Position numbers and translations under genes: made by a program. This document shows positions 23,545-31,363 of a DNA stretch of 34,711 nucleotides, piece by piece. The notes under the pieces are model-generated. The model ran no database searches. It was not told where the DNA came from and worked only from the letters and a program-made list of their open reading frames with translations. Within the stretch, counting starts at the first letter, position 1. Every line of letters starts with the position of its first letter. The stretch comes from an uncultured Bacteroidales bacterium (GTDB taxonomy: Bacteria; Bacteroidota; Bacteroidia; Bacteroidales; Bacteroidaceae): NCBI GenBank assembly GCA_945836755.1, contig CAMAMB010000018.1, positions 1 through 34,711 of the forward strand. The letters are read 5' to 3'.

Positions 23545-23740
23545 CTACATGTACATCTAAGAAAAACTGCATGTACATCTAAGAAAAACTGCATGTACAT
23601 GCCGTTAAAACTACATGTACATCTAAGAAAAACTACATGTACATGCCGTTAAAACTACATGTACATCTAAGAAGAACTACATGTACATGCCGTTCGAACT
23701 ACATGTACATCCAGAAAAAAACTACATATACATGCAGGTA
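23545..23740. repeat. 22-bp tandem array with palindromic ACATGTACAT core (9 units)
   Basis: Units start at 23545, 23567, 23589, 23611, 23633, 23655, 23677, 23699 and 23722. Each begins CTACATGTACAT or CTGCATGTACAT and ends in an A-rich linker. Two linker types alternate: CTAAGAAAAA in units 1, 2, 4 and 6, and GCCGTTAAAA-like in units 3, 5 and 7, giving a 44-bp higher-order period. This is not a CRISPR, because there are no unique spacers. Confidence 0.9.
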
Positions 23741-23810
23741 GAGCGAGTGAGGATGGCGGGGCGGGTCGGCGTGGGTCCACGAAGCGTGGAGGCTTCATAC
23801 GCATATTTAG

Positions 23811-23835
23811 ATATGCATGCGCGCGTGCGCGCGTG
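23811..23835. repeat. Alternating purine-pyrimidine (Z-DNA-prone) tract
   Basis: ATATGCATGCGCGCGTGCGC continues to 23835 with strict purine-pyrimidine alternation, a sequence type prone to Z-DNA. It lies about 70 bp past the 22-bp array. Confidence 0.6.
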
Positions 23836-23862
23836 AGGGAGCGGCCTGGGGCGGGGCAGAGG

Positions 23863-24480
23863 CTATGGCACCGCGTTGAAGTTGTGGAGCAGCGAACTGA
23901 GGTTGGCTGTGAAGAGGCGCACGCTGATGGCCAGCAGAATGATGCCAAAGAATTTGCGGAGCAGGTAGATGGTCGATTTGCTGATGACGCGTTCCACCTT
24001 CTCCGTGGCCTTGAGCACGACAAACACGAAGATCATGTTCAGCAGCAGGCCGAGGAGAATGTTGATCTGTGCATACTCGGCGCGCAGCGAGAGCAGGGTG
24101 GTGAAAGAGCCTGCGCCGGCTATGAGCGGGAAGACCACGGGCACGAGGGTGGCTTCCTTGATAGGGCCGCTGTTCTTGAATATCTCTATGTCGAGTATCA
24201 TCTCTAAGCTCATGAGGAAGATGACGAAGCTGCCGGCCACGGCAAACGACTCAATGTCGACGTTGAAGAGGCGCAGCATGGCGTCGCCTAAGTAGAAGAA
24301 TGTCACCAGCAGGATGGTGGATATAAGGGTGGCTTTCCAGGCGTTGACGGGGCGGCCCTGCTCTTTGAGGTTGATGAAGATGGGGGTGGAGCCGAGCACG
24401 TCGATCACGGCGAAGAGCACGATGAAGGCGCTGGCTATTTGCTGGATGCTGAGGCGCGAGAGCAGGTAATCAGTGGTCAT
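23863..24480 (-). CDS. MarC-family integral membrane protein
   Basis: This 205-residue protein has about six membrane helices, with the MarC family pattern: AFIVLFAVIDVLGSTPIFINL near the N-terminus and VPVVFPLIAGAGSFTTLLSL in the middle (PL.AGPG-like loop, here PLIAGAG). Family members were named for the multiple-antibiotic-resistance locus, but their transport function is not settled. It is the last gene of the holB-ricT-gldH run, 89 bp after gldH. Confidence 0.9.
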   Translation of the reverse strand: MTTDYLLSRLSIQQIASAFIVLFAVIDVLGSTPIFINLKEQGRPVNAWKATLISTILLVTFFYLGDAMLRLFNVDIESFAVAGSFVIFLMSLEMILDIEIFKNSGPIKEATLVPVVFPLIAGAGSFTTLLSLRAEYAQINILLGLLLNMIFVFVVLKATEKVERVISKSTIYLLRKFFGIILLAISVRLFTANLSSLLHNFNAVP

Positions 24481-24569
24481 GATGGGGGGGGGTAAGTCAG
24501 ATAAATGAGGGGGAAGGGCAGGCCGTGCATTCCGGTGTGACGCTCCGAGGTCAGCCTGCCGGGCGGCCT

Positions 24570-25070
24570 CTACGGCTGAGGGTCTAAACGCAGTCCCACG
24601 TCGGCCACTCCGGGCAGCATGTCGCGGCGCATGAGGTGGACGATGTCTACATCCATGGTAGAGGCTGTGTCGAGGCTGAGCAGCCTGAGGGGCCGGCTGT
24701 GCTGGTAGAGGCTGATGCCGTTGACCCTGACCGCCTCGGTGTCGGAGAGCAGCTTACACTCGACGGTGTCGGTGAAGACGGTGTCGGGACGATGGAGGCG
24801 GGTGCGCACGGCGAGCCAGATGGAAGTGTAGGGATAGCTCCCAGTGGCCGAGGTGCGCAGATACAGGCTGAGAAGTGCGCTGCCGCTGTGGGCGATGGTG
24901 TCGATGTGGAAGCGGAGCGTGTCGGCGGGTTCCCATCCTTCGATGTCTGTGGGCTGATAGGCAAAGAAGAGTGGCCGCCGTTCGCAGGCTGTGGAGAGGC
25001 AGGCTGTCAAGGCGATGAGGACGCCTGTGATGGCCCGCGACAGGCGGTGGGTGTGGGTGAGGCTTGGCAT
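24570..25070 (-). CDS. gldH: Gliding motility lipoprotein GldH
   Basis: The 166-residue lipoprotein has a signal peptide ending in two possible lipobox cysteines (LTAC24, STAC29). The mature part matches GldH: FFAYQPTDIEGWEPADTLRF near the N-terminus and SLYLRTSATGSYPYTSIWLAV in the centre. In gliding Bacteroidetes GldH is needed for motility; in non-gliding Bacteroidales its role is unclear. Placement directly downstream of ricT is conserved in the order. It is periplasm-facing, anchored by lipid. Confidence 0.85.
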   Translation of the reverse strand: MPSLTHTHRLSRAITGVLIALTACLSTACERRPLFFAYQPTDIEGWEPADTLRFHIDTIAHSGSALLSLYLRTSATGSYPYTSIWLAVRTRLHRPDTVFTDTVECKLLSDTEAVRVNGISLYQHSRPLRLLSLDTASTMDVDIVHLMRRDMLPGVADVGLRLDPQP

Positions 25071-25151
25071 GGAGCAGTGGCGGTGTGACTGAGTGTGCTC
25101 AACCGTGGAGGGCGGCGTCTCTCGTGGTGACGGGCCGTGAGGCCATGGCGG

Positions 25152-26609
25152 CTATTGGGGTCGTGCGGGCCGCGGGCGACGTCCTCGCTGGTTACCTGAG
25201 GGCTTGGCGGGATGAGGCTCGGCGGCTTCGGTGGAGGCGGGCTGCGGCGCTTTGGCCTCAGAGCGGGCGGCCTGGCCGGCGGCACCCTCGGCTGGGCGGT
25301 CGGCAGCGCCTCGGCGCTTGCGGCTCTTCTTCTTTCTGGCCTGGTCGAAGCGTGTGAGGTCTTCTTGCTCTACGAGGTCGAGCGAGCGTGGAGGTTCGGG
25401 GGCTACGTCAGAGGCCAGGCATTCCGGCTTCTTGCCTTCTGCGTTCATGCGGATGACCTCCTGTGCCCTTTCGGTGGGGATGGCCACGACGTTGATGGCC
25501 ATGCGTCTGTCGGTGCTGTAGTAGATAAGGCCTGCGAGTATGTCGGCTTTGAAGAAGTAGTAGGTGGCGTCTTCGGTCTCGAGGGTCTGGTTGCGCTCTG
25601 GCAGGCGGCGTGCGGCCTCCATGTAGGTGTCCACTTCATAGTTGAGGCAGCACTTCAGCTTGGCACACTGCCCTGCGAGCTTCTGGGGGTTTGGAGTGAT
25701 GTCCTGGAAGCGGGCAGCTGCCGTGCTTACGGAGCTGAAGTTTTTCATCCAGGTGGCACAGCAGAGCTCTCTGCCACAAGGCCCAATGCCGCCTATGCGT
25801 CCGGCCTCCTGGCGGGCACCTATCTGCTTCATTTCTATACGCACGTGGAAGGTGTCGGCAAGCACTCTGATGAGCTTGCGGAAGTCGACGCGCCCGTCGG
25901 CTATGTAGTAGAAGATGGCCTTGTTGCCGTCGCCCTGATATTCTACATCGCCAATCTTCATTTGCAGGGCGAGGTCCTTGGCTATCTGGCGCGAGCGGAT
26001 CATGGTATCGTGCTCGCGGGCCTTGGCCTCTTGGTATTTCTCCATATCTACGGGCCTGACCTTGCGATAGACCCGGCGTATCTCTGTGCCCTGGCGGAGG
26101 TTGGCCTTGCGCATCTGCAGCAGCACGAGGCTGCCGGTGAGTGTGACCACGCCGATGTCGTGGCCGGGCTGGGCCTCTACTGCCACGACGTCGCCCTTGA
26201 CGAGGTCGAGGTGGTTGTCGTTGCGGTAGAAGCCCTTGCGGGTGTTCTTGAACTGCACCTCTACGTAGTCGGTGGTGTCGAGGTTGCCGGGCACTCCGGC
26301 GAGGTAGTCAAAGACGTTGAGTTGGTGGTCGCTTGGCCCGCAGCCCCTGGCGTCTAAGTCGGAGAGGCACTTGTTGCCCCAGTAGACGTGCGGGCAGGTG
26401 GGGTCGGCGAGCCTGAGCCCTTCGAGGGGCTTGGGCCTGCCGGCTGAGGCTGTGGCGGCGCCGACGCCGTGGGGCGCAGCCGTGGCGGGAGCGCCGGGAC
26501 TGTCGGCCTCGGTGGCTTCGAGAGTGCCGGTCGCGGCGGCGATGGGTGTGTCGGTGGCCTGCGCTTGGGCTTCGGCAGGCTGTATGTCGTCTGTGGAGTA
26601 GGGGGTCAT
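25152..26609 (-). CDS. ricT: PSP1/RicT-family regulatory iron-sulfur protein
   Basis: The 485-residue protein carries a central PSP1 domain. Residues 1-65 are a low-complexity Ala/Pro-rich extension. Then come cysteines C72, C81, C90 and the segment leading to the PSP1 core, GPCGRELCC (276-284) and GQCAKLKCCLNYE (313-325), which hold the conserved cysteines that bind Fe-S in RicT/YaaT. The C-terminal tail from about 415 is strongly basic (ARKKKSRKRRG and GRRPRPARP). In Bacillus RicT acts with RicA and RicF on RNase Y-dependent RNA processing; the role in Bacteroidetes is not established. Start chosen at 26609; the open frame upstream is unlikely. It lies 76 bp after holB. Confidence 0.88.
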   Translation of the reverse strand: MTPYSTDDIQPAEAQAQATDTPIAAATGTLEATEADSPGAPATAAPHGVGAATASAGRPKPLEGLRLADPTCPHVYWGNKCLSDLDARGCGPSDHQLNVFDYLAGVPGNLDTTDYVEVQFKNTRKGFYRNDNHLDLVKGDVVAVEAQPGHDIGVVTLTGSLVLLQMRKANLRQGTEIRRVYRKVRPVDMEKYQEAKAREHDTMIRSRQIAKDLALQMKIGDVEYQGDGNKAIFYYIADGRVDFRKLIRVLADTFHVRIEMKQIGARQEAGRIGGIGPCGRELCCATWMKNFSSVSTAAARFQDITPNPQKLAGQCAKLKCCLNYEVDTYMEAARRLPERNQTLETEDATYYFFKADILAGLIYYSTDRRMAINVVAIPTERAQEVIRMNAEGKKPECLASDVAPEPPRSLDLVEQEDLTRFDQARKKKSRKRRGAADRPAEGAAGQAARSEAKAPQPASTEAAEPHPAKPSGNQRGRRPRPARPQ

Positions 26610-26685
26610 TGTCGTTATATCTTTATGACGATGGTTGGATAGACCGTGTAGGAGGTGTGTGGGCGGCAGTGGCCGGGTCGTGCGG

Positions 26686-27825
26686 TCAGCGGCTGCCCTT
26701 GAGCAGGAGCATGATGAGTTTGAGGGCAAGGTCGAAGAATACCATGCGGGCGTTGACATTCTGCTCAATATCCCGCTGGGCGGCGGCCAGTTCGTCGGTG
26801 AGAGAGATTACGTTCTGCTCATTGACAAAGCGGGCGAAGCGCACACTGAAGTCAGCCTCGCGAGCCGTCTGATAGTTGAGCTGCCGTTGCCCGAAGTTGT
26901 AGATAAAGTTTTCCCGGACCATGTGTTGGGCGTAGTCTAAGAAAGCTTTTTGCTTTTCGCGCCCCCATTGGGCCACCTGCTCTGCCCAGGCGTAGAGTTC
27001 CTTGACCTTGCGGGCGTAGCAGAGGCGCATGAGCAGGGCGAAGAGGTCGAAGAAGACGACCTGGTCTTCGTCGCCCCTGACCTGCTCCAAGGCTTTGGTG
27101 TAGCTGCCGGTGGCGATGTGGGCCAGCTGTCGGGCCACGTCGTGGCCTAAGCCGTTGCGGGCGACAAGGGCCTCGGAGAGCGTTTCCTCGGCGATGGGCG
27201 GGAAGTCGATGCGCTGGGTGCGGCTCAGGATGGTGGCCAGCATGCGTTCGGGGTGGCTGGTGGTCAGGATGAAGACCACGCCCTGTGGCGGCTCCTCCAG
27301 AATTTTCAGCAGCTTGTTGGCAGTGGCCTCGTTCATCTGGTCAGCATTCCAGATAATGACCACCCGATGGCCACCCTGGCTGCTGACGAGAGAGAGTTTG
27401 CCAATGATGTGCTCCGCCTCGGCCACGCTGATGAGGGTCTGCTTCTTCTCCAATCCTATGCGGTTGAACCATGTGGAAAGCGAGAAGTAGAGGGAGTCGG
27501 CAAGCTGCTCCCGCCACTCCTTGATGAAGTGGTCACTCAGCGCCTGGCTTCCGCTGCTTTTGGGCTTGTAGACGGGAAAGATGAAGTGTAGGTCAGGGTG
27601 CACCCATCGCTGCATCTGGTGGCAGGCTTGACAGTGGCCGCAAGGTCTGCCCTCGCTGTCGGGCCGGCTACATAGCAGGTGGGAGGCCAGCGCCAAGGCC
27701 GCGGGCAGCTTGCCACAGCCCTCTATGCCGGTGAAGAGCAGGGCGTGGGGCACTTTCCCCTCACGCACCATGGCGAGAAGGGTGTCGGTCACTTCGGATT
27801 GCCCTATAACTTCTTCAAACAGCAT
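26686..27825 (-). CDS. holB: DNA polymerase III delta-prime subunit
   Basis: The 379-residue clamp-loader subunit opens MLFEEVIGQSEVTDTLLAMV. The P-loop is GIEGCGKLP (33-41), with Leu in place of the usual Thr/Ser, consistent with delta-prime not hydrolysing ATP. A four-Cys zinc module follows (C52, C62, C65, C68). Further motifs are IIWNADQMNEATANKLLKILEEPP and ILSRTQRIDF, with the arginine finger region SR. ATG at 27825 chosen, as upstream codons are not family-like. First gene of holB-ricT-gldH-marC. Confidence 0.93.
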   Translation of the reverse strand: MLFEEVIGQSEVTDTLLAMVREGKVPHALLFTGIEGCGKLPAALALASHLLCSRPDSEGRPCGHCQACHQMQRWVHPDLHFIFPVYKPKSSGSQALSDHFIKEWREQLADSLYFSLSTWFNRIGLEKKQTLISVAEAEHIIGKLSLVSSQGGHRVVIIWNADQMNEATANKLLKILEEPPQGVVFILTTSHPERMLATILSRTQRIDFPPIAEETLSEALVARNGLGHDVARQLAHIATGSYTKALEQVRGDEDQVVFFDLFALLMRLCYARKVKELYAWAEQVAQWGREKQKAFLDYAQHMVRENFIYNFGQRQLNYQTAREADFSVRFARFVNEQNVISLTDELAAAQRDIEQNVNARMVFFDLALKLIMLLLKGSR

Positions 27826-27902
27826 GTCACAAGCAGGGTGTTGGGGTGAAACTTTACGGGAGAGGCAGCCACGGCGGCAGAGGCAGGGGCTCTCTATCAC
27901 TG

Positions 27903-27910
27903 CAAAAGTA
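27903..27910 (-). promoter_or_regulatory. -7 element of the holB operon
   Basis: The minus strand reads TACTTTTG (TAnnTTTG), 77 bp upstream of the chosen holB start. No clear -33 box. Confidence 0.5.
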
Positions 27911-27973
27911 CAACAAACCTTGAAAAGGGCTAAGAAAATGAGATAAATGTCTGCGCGACGGGGCCCAATGTAT

Positions 27974-28006
27974 GGGCAAGCGCGGTCCCCGGGGGCGCGC
28001 TTGCCC
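27974..28006. repeat. Perfect 11-bp inverted repeat
   Basis: GGGCAAGCGCG (27974-27984) pairs with CGCGCTTGCCC (27996-28006) around an 11-nt loop holding CCCCGGGG; outer bases ATGT/ACAT can extend the stem. It does not follow any gene end. Confidence 0.7.
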
Positions 28007-28031
28007 TACATGGTCGGTCAGTCAACAAACG

Positions 28032-28070
28032 ACGGACGCGCCGACTCCCTTTGCAGGGCGGCGCGTCCGT
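28032..28070. repeat. Perfect 12-bp inverted repeat
   Basis: ACGGACGCGCCG (28032-28043) pairs with CGGCGCGTCCGT (28059-28070) around a 15-nt loop. It lies 26 bp from the preceding hairpin, again with no adjacent gene end. Confidence 0.7.
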
Positions 28071-28211
28071 ATGACGAGGGGGCGTGGCGGTGGCGGCGTG
28101 GGCTGGAAGTGGCGACGCTGTGGGGCGATGACGGCCGTAGACGACGAGGGCTCAGAAGGGTCTGACCGATGGCCGAACCGACATGTAGGTGATACTTTTT
28201 TGGGTTACCGC

Positions 28212-28242
28212 TTTGTATTTCCCCATGCTTGCACTACCTTTG
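28212..28242 (+). promoter_or_regulatory. Bacteroidetes promoter of the ferredoxin gene
   Basis: TTTG at 28212-28215, exactly 19 bp, then TACCTTTG at 28235-28242. A perfect consensus, leaving a leader of about 95 nt before the ATG at 28343. Confidence 0.8.
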
Positions 28243-28342
28243 CCCGCAGTTCTTTCCCGCAGGCCGCATGGGGCGCGGGGCGGACAGCTCCATAGACATA
28301 TAACTCACACACTTACTCACAATCTCAATCATTTTTACAACT

Positions 28343-28510
28343 ATGGCTTACGTTATCAGTGACGACTGCATCGCCTGTGGCACTTGCATCAATGAATGCC
28401 CCGCCGGCGCCATCTCCGAAGGTGAAAAGTATTCTATTGACCCCGACGCTTGCGTAGAGTGTGGCACTTGCGCAGATGTTTGCCCCTCCGGCGCCATCTC
28501 ATTAGGCTAA
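28343..28510 (+). CDS. 2[4Fe-4S] ferredoxin
   Basis: The 55-residue clostridial-type ferredoxin carries electrons in the cytoplasm, for example for pyruvate:ferredoxin oxidoreductase or hydrogenase. Two CxxCxxCxxxCP motifs are intact: CIACGTCINECP (residues 9-20) and CVECGTCADVCP (37-48), separated by the expected spacer, each followed by a GAIS turn. It has its own consensus promoter and an intrinsic terminator, so it is monocistronic and probably strongly expressed. Confidence 0.96.
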   Translation: MAYVISDDCIACGTCINECPAGAISEGEKYSIDPDACVECGTCADVCPSGAISLG

Positions 28511-28531
28511 TCAGTCAATCACTCAGCAACG

Positions 28532-28579
28532 AAAGAGGGAGTGTCAGGGCCACAGAGGCTATGGCGCCCCCTCTTTTTT
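28532..28579 (+). terminator. Rho-independent terminator of ferredoxin
   Basis: AAAGAGGG (28532-28539) pairs with CCCTCTTT, followed by a T-run ending at 28579; inner bases (GGCC/GGCGCC region) can add further pairs. Confidence 0.75.
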
Positions 28580-28726
28580 ACCTCCCTTCGGCGGCCCTGT
28601 TGGCGGGTCAGGCGAGGCTCAACGAGCATGGTCATGGCCGGTGGGTGTGCAATAAAAGAGCCCTCCTTGCGTTATATCATTTAGAGGCTTCGTGCCTCGG
28701 TCTTCACTCTCCGCTTATCCCCTGTC

Positions 28727-29440
28727 ATGAAGCATTGTATGCGCCCCCTTGTTCTACTGTGTTTTGCCTGCCTCGCTCTGGTGAGTGTCGGGCAGCCCCG
28801 GCGCATCCAGCACAAGCCCTTCATTGACGAGCGCGACTTCCATTATGGCTTCTTCGTGGGGCTGCACGACCAGTCGCTGCGGCTGCAAAACAATGGGCGG
28901 ATAGACCCCGAGACGGGCGAGCAGTGGGTGGGCACCACCGACCAGATGAACCTGGGCTTCAATGTGGGCGTGCTCGGCGAGTGGAAGCTCACAAAATACT
29001 TCGCCCTTCGTCTGACCCCCTCCCTCTACTTCGGCTCCAAGCATCTCGTCATGAGAGAGACCGGCACTCATCGCAGCGAGCAGGACGACCTCAAGTCGTG
29101 TTATGTGGGCGTGCCCGTCCACCTGAAGGTCAGTGCTCCCCGCTTCAACAACTATCGTCCTTACGTCGTGGCAGGCGTGGCCCCCCTCTACGACCTCACC
29201 ACCGGCAGTCGTACCCTGCTTCGCACCAAGCCCTTTAACCTCATGCTCGAGGCCGGGCTCGGTTGCGACATTTACCTGCCCTTCTTCAAGTTCATACCCG
29301 AGCTCAAATTCAGCCTCGGGCTCGGCAACGTCTTACAGAAGAAGCGCACAGACCTCACCGACCCCGCCGACCTCATCTACACAAAGAGTGTGGACAAGGC
29401 CACCATCGGCCTCGTGACCCTCAATTTCTACTTCGAGTAA
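28727..29440 (+). CDS. porT: PorT-family outer-membrane protein (T9SS-associated)
   Basis: The 237-residue barrel protein has a signal peptide (MKHCMRPLVLLCFACLALVSVGQ). The body matches PorT/SprT: DFHYGFFVGLHDQSLRL, then FALRLTPSLYFGSKHL, CYVGVPVHLKVSAPRFNNYR and IPELKFSLGLGNVL, ending ...IGLVTLNFYFE. PorT is an accessory of the type IX secretion system and forms an outer-membrane barrel. The window contains no other core T9SS gene, so an orphan location is normal. The related family of PorT-like OmpA-type beta-barrels is the main alternative assignment. Confidence 0.82.
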   Translation: MKHCMRPLVLLCFACLALVSVGQPRRIQHKPFIDERDFHYGFFVGLHDQSLRLQNNGRIDPETGEQWVGTTDQMNLGFNVGVLGEWKLTKYFALRLTPSLYFGSKHLVMRETGTHRSEQDDLKSCYVGVPVHLKVSAPRFNNYRPYVVAGVAPLYDLTTGSRTLLRTKPFNLMLEAGLGCDIYLPFFKFIPELKFSLGLGNVLQKKRTDLTDPADLIYTKSVDKATIGLVTLNFYFE

Positions 29441-29447
29441 CCCCGTT

Positions 29448-29477
29448 CATGCCTCTGCCAGAGTGAGCGAGGCATGG
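29448..29477 (+). terminator. Hairpin directly after porT
   Basis: CATGCCTC (29448-29455) pairs with GAGGCATG (29470-29477), 7 bp past the stop. No U-tract; a second hairpin with a T-run follows. Confidence 0.4.
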
Positions 29478-29507
29478 TCATAGTGGTACACACCTCCACA
29501 GAGATGT

Positions 29508-29546
29508 CCTATTTGTCGACATGGATCGGCGAATAGGATTTTTTAA
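29508..29546 (+). terminator. Intrinsic terminator of porT
   Basis: TCCTATT (29508-29514) pairs with AATAGGA (29533-29539), followed by a run of T. Weak 7-bp stem but correct architecture. Confidence 0.5.
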
Positions 29547-29659
29547 TTGGTCGAGGTTTCGCCGTTTGTGAGAATGTATGTTTATTTGCGGTGAGAATAC
29601 TACTCACCCCTCCGCACATGCGGTGGGGACTATCTGTTCACCCTTTAATAACGCTCGTC

Positions 29660-30541
29660 ATGAAGCTCAAAAATCTCTGCTCGCGGTCAGATCCGCCCCA
29701 GGCCTTCCGCGCCATCAGCAACGAGCACTTCACGGTGCTCGCCAACTTCGACCTCAAACTCTGCGAAGGCACGGTCAAACGTAAGACCGACGCCTACACC
29801 GCCTTCCTCTGCGACCGAGGAAGCTGTACACTACTCATAAACAACGAGACTTACACCCTCGGGAAGGGAGACCTCTTGTTTTGCCCGCCGGGCACACGTA
29901 TAGAAAGCACAGAAATATCTACCGACTTCCATTCGAAGGGCTTCTATCTGACACGCCCCTTCTTCACGGAGCTCATCAGCATTCCCTTTGCCATGTGGAA
30001 CGTGAACCGCTATCTCAGCCGCAGGCCGGTGCTCACGCTGCCTGATAAGGCGTATGCGGTGTTCTGCCAATTTTATGACCTCATCAGTGAGCGCGTGGCC
30101 GCATACGAGCCAAGTCCCACCCGCACCAGCCTCATCACCATGCTCATGCAGGCCCTCATTGTGGAGTTCCACGCAGCGATGCAGCAGATGATAGATACGG
30201 CTCCGGCACGCTACACCTCGGGCGACAACCTCTATCGGCGCTTCCTCAACCTCCTATTCAGCACTTACCCCAGACCGCGCGACGTCAGCTGGTATGCCGA
30301 CCAGCTCAGCGTCTCACCCAAGTATCTGAGCAATGTATGCAAGGAGAATAGCCGGCTGACGGCCTCCAAGCTCATTCAGCGGCAAGTCATGGAGGACGTC
30401 AAGCGTATGCTCGTCCGTCCTGACAAGTCAATCAAAGAAATAGCCGGTGAACTCAACTTTAACACCATCTCCTTCTTTGGCAAGTATGTGAAGAAGAATT
30501 TGGGCATGTCGCCCAAGACCTACCGTGCCACATTGTCATAG
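29660..30541 (+). CDS. AraC-family transcriptional regulator
   Basis: The 293-residue regulator has an N-terminal cupin-like ligand domain (YTAFLCDRGSCTLLINNETY then LGKGDLLFCPPGTRI) and a C-terminal double helix-turn-helix from about residue 205: WYADQLSVSPKYLSNVCKEN and IKEIAGELNFNTISFFGKYV, ending GMSPKTYRATLS. Start chosen at 29660 (MKLKNLC); the frame runs upstream to 29591 without family similarity. The target is unknown; the adjacent nitroreductase is convergent, so it is not an obvious regulon partner. Confidence 0.9.
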   Translation: MKLKNLCSRSDPPQAFRAISNEHFTVLANFDLKLCEGTVKRKTDAYTAFLCDRGSCTLLINNETYTLGKGDLLFCPPGTRIESTEISTDFHSKGFYLTRPFFTELISIPFAMWNVNRYLSRRPVLTLPDKAYAVFCQFYDLISERVAAYEPSPTRTSLITMLMQALIVEFHAAMQQMIDTAPARYTSGDNLYRRFLNLLFSTYPRPRDVSWYADQLSVSPKYLSNVCKENSRLTASKLIQRQVMEDVKRMLVRPDKSIKEIAGELNFNTISFFGKYVKKNLGMSPKTYRATLS

Positions 30542-30641
30542 TGGCAGCGTCTATCCCCCTCATTCTCCACATTGATGTACGCCTACAGTGGGGCAGGCAG
30601 CGGCTGATGGCCCTGCATCTCCAAGTCCCTCTGTCATGCGA

Positions 30642-30688
30642 AGACGGCAAGCGCCGAGGCCCTGAGGGCGAACGGACGCTTGCCGTCT
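30642..30688. terminator. Perfect hairpin between convergent genes
   Basis: AGACGGCAAGCG (30642-30653) pairs with CGCTTGCCGTCT (30677-30688), a 12-bp perfect stem between the AraC-type gene (+) and the nitroreductase (-). It would serve both strands; no U-tract. Confidence 0.6.
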
Positions 30689-30708
30689 AATGTATATGCG
30701 TCAAGGCA

Positions 30709-31236
30709 CTACACGCGGTAGATGCAGGCCTTACGCTCAAGCCGCGGTGAAGGCTCTCCCTCCGTGTAGCCTAAGGCCAGGAAGCCTATGCCTTCGTGCT
30801 CGCCCTCTATGCCGAGGCCGCGAAGCCACTCCTGCCACTCGGGAAGCTCGAACATCTCCCGGGCGCGGTTTATCCAGCAGCTGCCTAAGCCCAGGGCGTG
30901 AGCGGCCAGCATCATGTTGCCCATGACGAGGGTGCCGTCGTACACATGATTGGGGTTAGCCTTCTCGCTGACCACGAGCAGGTAGACGGGCGCTCCGTAG
31001 AAGGGGTCGGCCATGGGGTGGGAGAGAAAGCGGGCGTTGGCCTCGCGTATCTTCGCCTGTGTGGCAGGGTCGGTGATGGCGATGATCTTCCAGGGCTGAC
31101 GGCTCTTGCCGGAGGCGGCATAGGTGCCGGCTTCCATGATGCGGTCCACCAGTTCGGCGGGCACGGCCGTCTGTTTGTACTTGCGGATGCTGCGGCGCGT
31201 CAGTAGCGCCTCCATAACGGGATTGTCTTGTGTCAT
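30709..31236 (-). CDS. Nitroreductase family protein
   Basis: The 175-residue FMN-dependent oxidoreductase begins MTQDNPVMEALLTRRSIRKY. Family signatures are RRSIRKY (FMN phosphate contact), AASGKSRQPWKIIAI, and GSCWINRAREMF in the middle, with GFLALGY near the end. ATG at 31236 chosen; 36 extra upstream codons look non-coding. Likely acts on quinones or nitroaromatics with NAD(P)H; the physiological substrate is unknown. It lies 127 bp after clpB on the same strand, separated by a hairpin. Confidence 0.92.
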   Translation of the reverse strand: MTQDNPVMEALLTRRSIRKYKQTAVPAELVDRIMEAGTYAASGKSRQPWKIIAITDPATQAKIREANARFLSHPMADPFYGAPVYLLVVSEKANPNHVYDGTLVMGNMMLAAHALGLGSCWINRAREMFELPEWQEWLRGLGIEGEHEGIGFLALGYTEGEPSPRLERKACIYRV

Positions 31237-31286
31237 GATGTGAAGAATGTGTGGAGAATATGTCAGAAGGGTGGTGAAGGGGGCGT

Positions 31287-31309
31287 CATGGCAGGTGCCG
31301 CCTGCCATG
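31287..31309 (-). terminator. Terminator-like hairpin after clpB
   Basis: CATGGCAGG (31287-31295) pairs with CCTGCCATG (31301-31309) around a 5-nt loop, 55 bp past the clpB stop. No U-tract. Confidence 0.5.
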
Positions 31310-31363
31310 TGGTATACAAAAAGTATGCCTAAGGGTGGCGGCACGTGTTAAATGTAGTGTAGC

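Larger units (their letters stand above)
23412..23862. other. Gene-free region carrying the 22-bp array and Z-DNA-like tract
   Basis: No gene is seen. It contains the TGTACA repeat array (23545-23740) and an alternating purine-pyrimidine tract (23811-23835) before the 3' end of the MarC-family gene. Confidence 0.6.
27826..28342. other. Divergent intergenic region with two long perfect hairpins
   Basis: It contains the holB -7 element, two GC-rich perfect inverted repeats (27974-28006 and 28032-28070) and the ferredoxin promoter. Open frames across it are arginine/glycine-rich and not protein-like. Confidence 0.6.

Noticed and set aside
23545-23740. CRISPR array
   Set aside because: Units are directly adjacent 22-mers with recurring linkers; there are no unique spacers and no cas genes.
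25212-26357. 381-residue plus-strand frame
   Set aside because: It is antisense to ricT, whose product has the conserved cysteine motifs.
27947-28295. Small arginine-rich proteins in the holB-ferredoxin gap
   Set aside because: The frames run through two perfect hairpins and have no protein-like features or start signals.
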